Shown: in pieces, positions 6,729 through 10,188 of the stretch | Layout of the letters: every line of letters begins with the position of its first letter | How positions within the stretch are numbered: position 1 is the stretch's first letter | Assembly (NCBI GenBank): GCA_030040515.1 | Contig: JASHTO010000018.1 | Location: 1 to 10,188, forward strand | Reading direction: 5' to 3' | Length of the DNA: 10,188 nt | Origin: Terriglobia bacterium | GTDB lineage: Bacteria; Acidobacteriota; Terriglobia; UBA7540 | The notes under the pieces: generated by a model | What the model saw: only the letters and a program-made list of their open reading frames with translations | Database searches by the model: none | Told to the model about the DNA's origin: nothing | Translations under genes and position numbers: made by a program

Positions 6729-8306
6729 TTAGTAATGGACGGGCCCCATCGCCTGCTTATCCACGAAGGTGTCATCCCAGTCGTCCGTCCGGAAAGGCGA
6801 GGCCGGCAGACCCGCGCGATTGTACAAATTGCACAGCGGATTCATGGCCCAGCCATAGCGAACGGCCACAGGAACCTCGACATGCTCACTGTGAACAACG
6901 ACGGTCGTCCCTTCGATTCCGGCGTCCGTTGCAAAAAACTTCTGATCCGCGCCGGCGATTTCAAAGCCATTCAATGCTGAGGGCGGCGAACCCTTGGAAA
7001 TAAGGTGGTCCTCGGCGAATTTGAAGCGCAGCCGGATCTTGTCACCCTCAACGGACATTCCATCATATAAAGGCCCGGAGTAGATCACATCGCGTCCGTA
7101 GGCGATGGCCTGCGCAGCGAGTGCCAGGCGATACCCCACGTCCTGCTTATCCTTGGGATGAATATCGCTCCCGTCGCCGATATCAATCGTTACCGCCATG
7201 CCGGTATTGGGAAATTTGAGGGCCATCAGTTGGGCTTCGCGCAATTTTGGCCAGTTTAGCTCGGGCCGGTTGGCCCCCCAATTGGCGATTTGCACGTACA
7301 AAAATGGAAAATCGCCTTCTCCCCACACGCGCCTCCAGTCACGAATCAGTGCCGGGAAGAGCTTGCGGTACTGGACGGGCCGGTCTGAATTTCCCTCGCC
7401 CTGGTACCAGATGACGCCTCGGATTGTGAAGGCCGTCAACGGCATGATCATGCCGTTAAAAAGACCACCGGGCCGCCAGGTGCTCCGCCGGGAATCGTCA
7501 GGGAGACTCGGAGGCGGAGGTACGGGCGCACCTTCGGCTTCAGCCTTGTCGGCGGAATGCCGCCACTCAGTGAACTGCTGCTCGACATCCTGGAGAGTCA
7601 GTGGGTACAACGAGAGAAGTTTCGATTCGATATCCAGAATGGATTTAAATGCGGGATCCGATTCCACCGCGTTGTGGCTCATCCACGATTCCGCTGGAGT
7701 TCCGCCCATCGAGCTGTGAATGAGGCCTACAGGAACGTTGAGTGTCTTCACTAGTTCCCGCCCGAAGAAGTATGCGGCGGCGGAAAACTCGCGCACAGTG
7801 TCCGGCCGCGCGGAGACCCAATACCCTTTGACGTCCTGCTGGGGTTTTCCCGCCACAGCCATTTCCACCGTGAACAATCGCAACATCGGATAATCGGCAT
7901 GAGCGATTTCGTCCTGAGCATTCATCGCCTGGCTCACGGGCATTTGCATGTTGGATTGTCCGGAACACACCCATACTTCGCCGACGAGTATGTCGTGCAA
8001 TTTGATCGTGTTTTTTCCGGAGATGATCAGTGTAAAGGGACCGCCAGGGACAAGAGGTCCAAAGCCCACTTTCCAACGACCGTCGGTACCAGCCGCGCCA
8101 CTTACAGTTTCACCTTGGAATGTAACTGTAACGTGCTCTCCCGGCTCCGCGTTCCCCCAGATATTAACCTTGGTTCCCTGTTGAAGGACCATCCCATCAG
8201 ACAGCAAACTAGGTAGCCTTACATCTGCCCTGAGACGGGAGACGCTCAGCATTATGGAGATTCCGTAAAGGATCGAGACAAAAGCAGCTTTGGGAGTTAC
8301 TCGCAT
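6729..8306 (-). CDS. Exported sialate O-acetylesterase-like SGNH esterase (SASA domain)
   Basis: Secreted carbohydrate esterase, 525 residues, expected to remove O-acetyl groups from sugars in the periplasm or outside. A Sec signal peptide is visible (basic start, hydrophobic core about residues 8-22, likely cut after SRLRA-27). An N-terminal beta-sandwich segment (LPSLLSDGMVLQQ) precedes the SASA domain. The domain carries VCSGQSNM, with nucleophile Ser118, the block GVIWYQGEGNS (298-308), and Asp381-Ile-His383-Pro, the usual Asp/His pair. The C-terminal VRYGWAMNPLCNLYN and the ending ASPFRTDDWDD are typical of bacterial members. Homologues act on acetylated plant glycans as well as sialic acid, and no sialate genes are present, so a plant or microbial polysaccharide is more likely. 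It starts 49 bases after the dehydrogenase and is probably co-transcribed. The ATG overlaps an operator-like palindrome and lacks a good ribosome site; Met19 (8252) is a weaker alternative that would lose the signal. Confidence 0.92.
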   Translation of the reverse strand: MRVTPKAAFVSILYGISIMLSVSRLRADVRLPSLLSDGMVLQQGTKVNIWGNAEPGEHVTVTFQGETVSGAAGTDGRWKVGFGPLVPGGPFTLIISGKNTIKLHDILVGEVWVCSGQSNMQMPVSQAMNAQDEIAHADYPMLRLFTVEMAVAGKPQQDVKGYWVSARPDTVREFSAAAYFFGRELVKTLNVPVGLIHSSMGGTPAESWMSHNAVESDPAFKSILDIESKLLSLYPLTLQDVEQQFTEWRHSADKAEAEGAPVPPPPSLPDDSRRSTWRPGGLFNGMIMPLTAFTIRGVIWYQGEGNSDRPVQYRKLFPALIRDWRRVWGEGDFPFLYVQIANWGANRPELNWPKLREAQLMALKFPNTGMAVTIDIGDGSDIHPKDKQDVGYRLALAAQAIAYGRDVIYSGPLYDGMSVEGDKIRLRFKFAEDHLISKGSPPSALNGFEIAGADQKFFATDAGIEGTTVVVHSEHVEVPVAVRYGWAMNPLCNLYNRAGLPASPFRTDDWDDTFVDKQAMGPVHY

Positions 8307-8315
8307 ACAGTATAC
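8303..8315. promoter_or_regulatory. Operator-like palindrome, site 2, over the esterase start codon
   Basis: GCATACAGTATAC, an imperfect dyad (GYATAC-N-GTATRC) identical in all 13 bases to the copy at 9514-9526. It lies in the gap between the dehydrogenase stop (8356) and the esterase, and its left end overlaps the esterase ATG (8306-8304). On the minus strand it also contains TATACT, which resembles a -10, but with no -35 at the right distance. Confidence 0.45.
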
Positions 8316-8355
8316 AAGCCGGGTGGCAATATCGAGAACGCGCTTAAACCGCCCA

Positions 8356-9360
8356 TCACCTAACAGCTTGACGTTGGTGGGATCTTCTTGAAGCCCTTCG
8401 AAAAACCTCGGGGTTAACGACGTTCTTGGGTATCCGCCCCTCTAGTACCTCTGCCATTCCACGGCTGGCCATTTCAAAGATTGCTTGTGAACCTTTAATC
8501 GACAACCCGAGGGCGTGGGGAGTACACAACACTCGAGGATGATGGAAGATCCGGTGGGAAACGTCAGGAGGCTCGACAGGAAAAACGTCTAATCCGACGG
8601 CCGAAAGCCGCCCGGACTCCAAAGCCTCAAAAACCACGTCCAGGCTTTCCATGAGTCCCCCTCGGGCCACGTTTACAAGGATCGCTCCCCTCTTGACCTG
8701 ACCCAGGGTGTGCCGATTGACCATTCCACGAGTTTGTGCGTTGAGAGGGGCGTGGAGCGTAATTATATCGGACTGAGCGAAAAGGTCATCCAGGCCGACT
8801 GATTCAGCTCCAACCGCCGCCGCGGCTTCCTTGGAAACCGCCGGATCGTAACAAATTACGCGAGCTTCAAAGGCTCGCAGCAATTTCGCAACATGCCGTC
8901 CGATTCGGCCAAAGCCGACGAGTCCCACAACCGACCCATTCAAGTCACCGATGACAGTGCTATCCCTTGCCTGCCAGTGTCCGCCACGGGTTTTCAGATC
9001 CAGTTCCGGCAGACGCTTCACAAGCGCCAGGATTACCGCCAGGGTGCCCTCCGCAACGTACATGGCCCCTGCGCCAGGAGAGAAGACGACCGGAATTCCC
9101 CGTTCCGTGGCTGCGTCAATGTCTACATTATCATACCCGGCGCCCGTTCTCCCGATGACTCGCAGTTCTTTACCTGCTGCAATGACTCTGGCAGGAATCC
9201 GCGTCACTCCGCGCACAAATAATGCGACACTACCGCTTATCAATTTGACTAAGCTGTCCTCGTCAGTTCTTGAGGCCACCTCAATCCGGCCAAAACGACT
9301 CAGGATTTCCTTGGCAACCGGCGGTACGGTGCCTGTTGAAAGTATCCGATGATTTTTCAT
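8356..9360 (-). CDS. D-isomer-specific 2-hydroxyacid dehydrogenase
   Basis: Cytoplasmic NAD-dependent oxidoreductase, 334 residues from the chosen start, that interconverts a D-2-hydroxyacid and the matching 2-keto acid. Numbering from the ATG at 9360: a substrate-domain half (1-100) with GRTGAGYDNVD (70-80); VGLVGFGRIG (145-154), the Rossmann glycine motif; then the catalytic set Arg233 (NVARGG), Glu263 (VEPP) and His282 (TPHALG), all in place. Sequence style is that of the phosphoglycerate/glyoxylate/hydroxypyruvate reductase branch, but the C-terminal ACT domain of SerA is missing, so it is not a regulated serine-pathway enzyme. The start is taken at 9360 because AGAGGG lies 6 bases upstream; an in-frame upstream start at 9405 adds 15 unconvincing residues. 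First gene of an operon with the O-acetylesterase, so a sugar-acid breakdown step is a reasonable inference. Confidence 0.93.
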   Translation of the reverse strand: MKNHRILSTGTVPPVAKEILSRFGRIEVASRTDEDSLVKLISGSVALFVRGVTRIPARVIAAGKELRVIGRTGAGYDNVDIDAATERGIPVVFSPGAGAMYVAEGTLAVILALVKRLPELDLKTRGGHWQARDSTVIGDLNGSVVGLVGFGRIGRHVAKLLRAFEARVICYDPAVSKEAAAAVGAESVGLDDLFAQSDIITLHAPLNAQTRGMVNRHTLGQVKRGAILVNVARGGLMESLDVVFEALESGRLSAVGLDVFPVEPPDVSHRIFHHPRVLCTPHALGLSIKGSQAIFEMASRGMAEVLEGRIPKNVVNPEVFRRASRRSHQRQAVR

Positions 9361-9512
9361 GGCGTTCCCTCTTCTTGGAAAGCCATTAAATGCGTGCACT
9401 TGCACCCGCTCCCCTGCACATATACCCTGGACAAGCCATAGCGCATGTTGAAGTTGGAGCGCCTAGTCAGTTACATGTTCGCATATCAATAGTTAAGGGT
9501 AAGCCCCACTCG

Positions 9513-9542
9513 TGTATACTGTATGCTGTCAGGCTTTGTCAA
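9513..9542 (-). promoter_or_regulatory. Putative sigma70 promoter for the dehydrogenase-esterase operon
   Basis: On the minus strand, a perfect TTGACA (9542-9537), 18 bases, then TATACA (9518-9513, 4 of 6). The predicted start near 9506 leaves a leader of about 145 bases before the dehydrogenase ATG. The -10 overlaps the operator-like palindrome at 9514-9526. Confidence 0.55.
9514..9526. promoter_or_regulatory. Operator-like palindrome, site 3, over the operon -10
   Basis: GTATACTGTATGC on the plus strand, the exact reverse complement of the 13 bases at 8303-8315. It covers most of the -10 and the adjoining spacer of the dehydrogenase promoter, the standard position for a repressor operator. 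The core ATACNGTAT is a perfect dyad. Short AT-rich dyads with GT...AC arms are common for GntR-type regulators, but no regulator gene is in the window, so the family is a guess. Confidence 0.5.
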
Positions 9543-9806
9543 GTCCGCCGGCTCAGCGGCACTAGTCCACTTTGATGTTGAGGCTGCTTTATGCACTGCC
9601 CGACGGCCCATTTGGCGATTGTGCGTGGGTGCGACGGCCGCTCAGAATCAAAGCTCCACACCACGAACGCTGGTGCGCGGTTTCCACCCATAGCCACCGA
9701 CGGGAGTTTATGTTCACGAAGGGGCGCCCCTCTGTCGTTCACCTAACGAACTGTCTATGGCAGATCGTCGGTTGGGTGTCATATCGACGAAAGAACTCAT
9801 GGATAA

Positions 9807-9835
9807 TTGTCGAATCGTGTCCGATCTCGTATACT
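9807..9835 (+). promoter_or_regulatory. Putative sigma70 promoter for the PpiC-type gene
   Basis: TTGTCG (9807-9812, 4 of 6), a 17-base spacer, then TATACT (9830-9835, 5 of 6). It is followed by a short dyad, ACTCGA-TT-TCGAGT (9833-9846), that overlaps the -10 and could be an operator or 5' hairpin. Transcription would begin near 9842, so the gene start should be downstream, at 9856 or 9865. Confidence 0.45.
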
Positions 9836-9864
9836 CGATTTCGAGTTCACGGCCAATGGCACCC

Positions 9865-10188
9865 ATGGATGGGAAGGCATTCGGCAGACGCGCGCTATTC
9901 GTGAGAGGGGCGCTCGCGTTAGGAAGCTCCCTTGCCCTTTATTCCAACTCACTTTCATTCGCTCAAACGGAAGTCGCGCCAACCTCCGGCCAGGTTCCGC
10001 TGCGTATCATCGTAGTGGAGACTCTCAGTGAAGCCCAACAGATCGTGCAGAAATTGAAGGCAGGAGAAGACTTTGCCGATCTGGCGGCAGATCAATCGAT
10101 CGATCCGACATCAAATCAAGGAGGCTACCTCGGAAAGCTCGACCCTGCCACCTTGCGCCCGGAACTGCGCGATGCCCTGACAGGTATT
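9865..10188 (+). CDS. Exported PpiC/parvulin-type peptidyl-prolyl isomerase, 5' part
   Basis: The gene runs off the right edge; 108 codons are visible. A Sec-type signal peptide opens it: MDGKAFGRR, a hydrophobic core ALFVRGALALGSSLALYS, likely cut after SLSFA. The mature part, VPLRIIVVETLSEAQQIVQ then LKAGEDFADLAADQSIDPTS and GGYLGKLDPA, is the first half of a rotamase (PpiC) domain: the LK.GEDFA.LA..S.D..S..GG.LG pattern is diagnostic. Such proteins fold outer-membrane or periplasmic proteins; acidobacterial relatives often carry TPR repeats after this domain, which would lie outside the window. The start is uncertain: ATGs at 9799, 9856 and 9865 are in frame. 9865 gives the best signal peptide and lies downstream of the predicted promoter, while none has a clear ribosome site. 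The gene is probably unrelated to the carbohydrate locus. Confidence 0.82.
   Translation, partial: MDGKAFGRRALFVRGALALGSSLALYSNSLSFAQTEVAPTSGQVPLRIIVVETLSEAQQIVQKLKAGEDFADLAADQSIDPTSNQGGYLGKLDPATLRPELRDALTGI

Larger units (their letters stand above)
9361..9864. other. Gene-poor intergenic stretch between dehydrogenase and PpiC genes
   Basis: About 500 bases without a convincing gene. It holds the minus-strand promoter and palindrome (9513-9542), a perfect 12-base palindrome AGGGGCGCCCCT near 9719-9730, and the plus-strand promoter and small dyad just before the PpiC gene (9807-9846). Open frames on both strands between about 9540 and 9900 give peptides with no recognisable motif and overlap each other, so none is called. 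No tRNA, IS terminal repeats or transposase motif was recognised. It could contain remnants of lost sequence, but nothing in it shows that directly. Confidence 0.5.

Noticed and set aside
6681..6980. Plus-strand open frame starting right after the SDR stop, preceded by GGAGGG
   Set aside because: The Shine-Dalgarno-like run is only one base from the ATG, and most of the frame is antisense to the conserved C-terminus of the esterase. A truncated remnant of a lost downstream gene in the first 15 codons cannot be excluded but has no support.
6729..8306. Sialic-acid catabolism suggested by the sialate O-acetylesterase name
   Set aside because: No nanA, nanK, nanE or sialidase-like gene is in the window, and SASA-domain esterases also act on plant glycans.
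9539..9742. Minus-strand open frame of 67 codons, considered as a transposase remnant
   Set aside because: No DDE, HTH or other transposase motif and no terminal repeats; it also covers the -35 of the dehydrogenase promoter.
9572..9904. Plus-strand open frame of 110 codons before the PpiC gene
   Set aside because: It overlaps the PpiC signal-peptide region in another frame, spans the putative promoter, and its translation has no recognisable domain.

Overview
The window reads as a chromosomal segment of a soil-type bacterium, most likely an acidobacterium of the Solibacter/Bryobacter kind. That assignment rests on moderate-to-high GC, a Tat-exported sulfatase with a GEG variant of the metal motif, and a PpiC-type lipid/periplasm-directed protein at the right end that resembles acidobacterial PpiC-TPR proteins. 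It is inference from protein style; no rRNA or other marker gene is present.

Layout from left to right. An APC/ACT-family amino-acid permease lies on the minus strand (22-1500) with its own promoter and a TTG start. Upstream of it, and separated by a GC-rich hairpin at 1621-1645, is a minus-strand operon transcribed in the order MFS sugar-acid transporter (5735-4482), clan GH-D (alpha-galactosidase-like) glycosidase (about 4435-3120), Tat-exported sulfatase (3104-1635). The glycosidase reading frame is broken by a frameshift near 4300. A short-chain dehydrogenase (5909-6673, plus strand) diverges from the transporter. It meets a second minus-strand operon head to tail: D-2-hydroxyacid dehydrogenase (9360-8356) followed by a secreted sialate O-acetylesterase-like SGNH esterase (8306-6729). 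A gene-poor stretch of about 500 bases follows. The window ends in the 5' part of a plus-strand exported PpiC/parvulin-type peptidyl-prolyl isomerase starting near 9865.

Taken together the middle of the window looks like a small carbohydrate-use locus. Exported sulfatase, deacetylating esterase and glycosidase would strip and cut a decorated (sulfated or acetylated) glycan, the ACS-type MFS protein would import the released sugar acid, and two NAD-type oxidoreductases (SDR and 2-hydroxyacid dehydrogenase) would process it. This is supported by a shared imperfect palindrome, GCATACAGTATAC or its half, found at the promoter of the dehydrogenase-esterase operon, at the start of the esterase gene and at the SDR/MFS divergent promoter. 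In two of the three places it covers the -10 element, as an operator would. No transposase, CRISPR array, tRNA or rRNA was found. The main irregularities are the frameshifted and N-terminally short glycosidase, the altered metal-site motif of the sulfatase, and the shared operator-like element.
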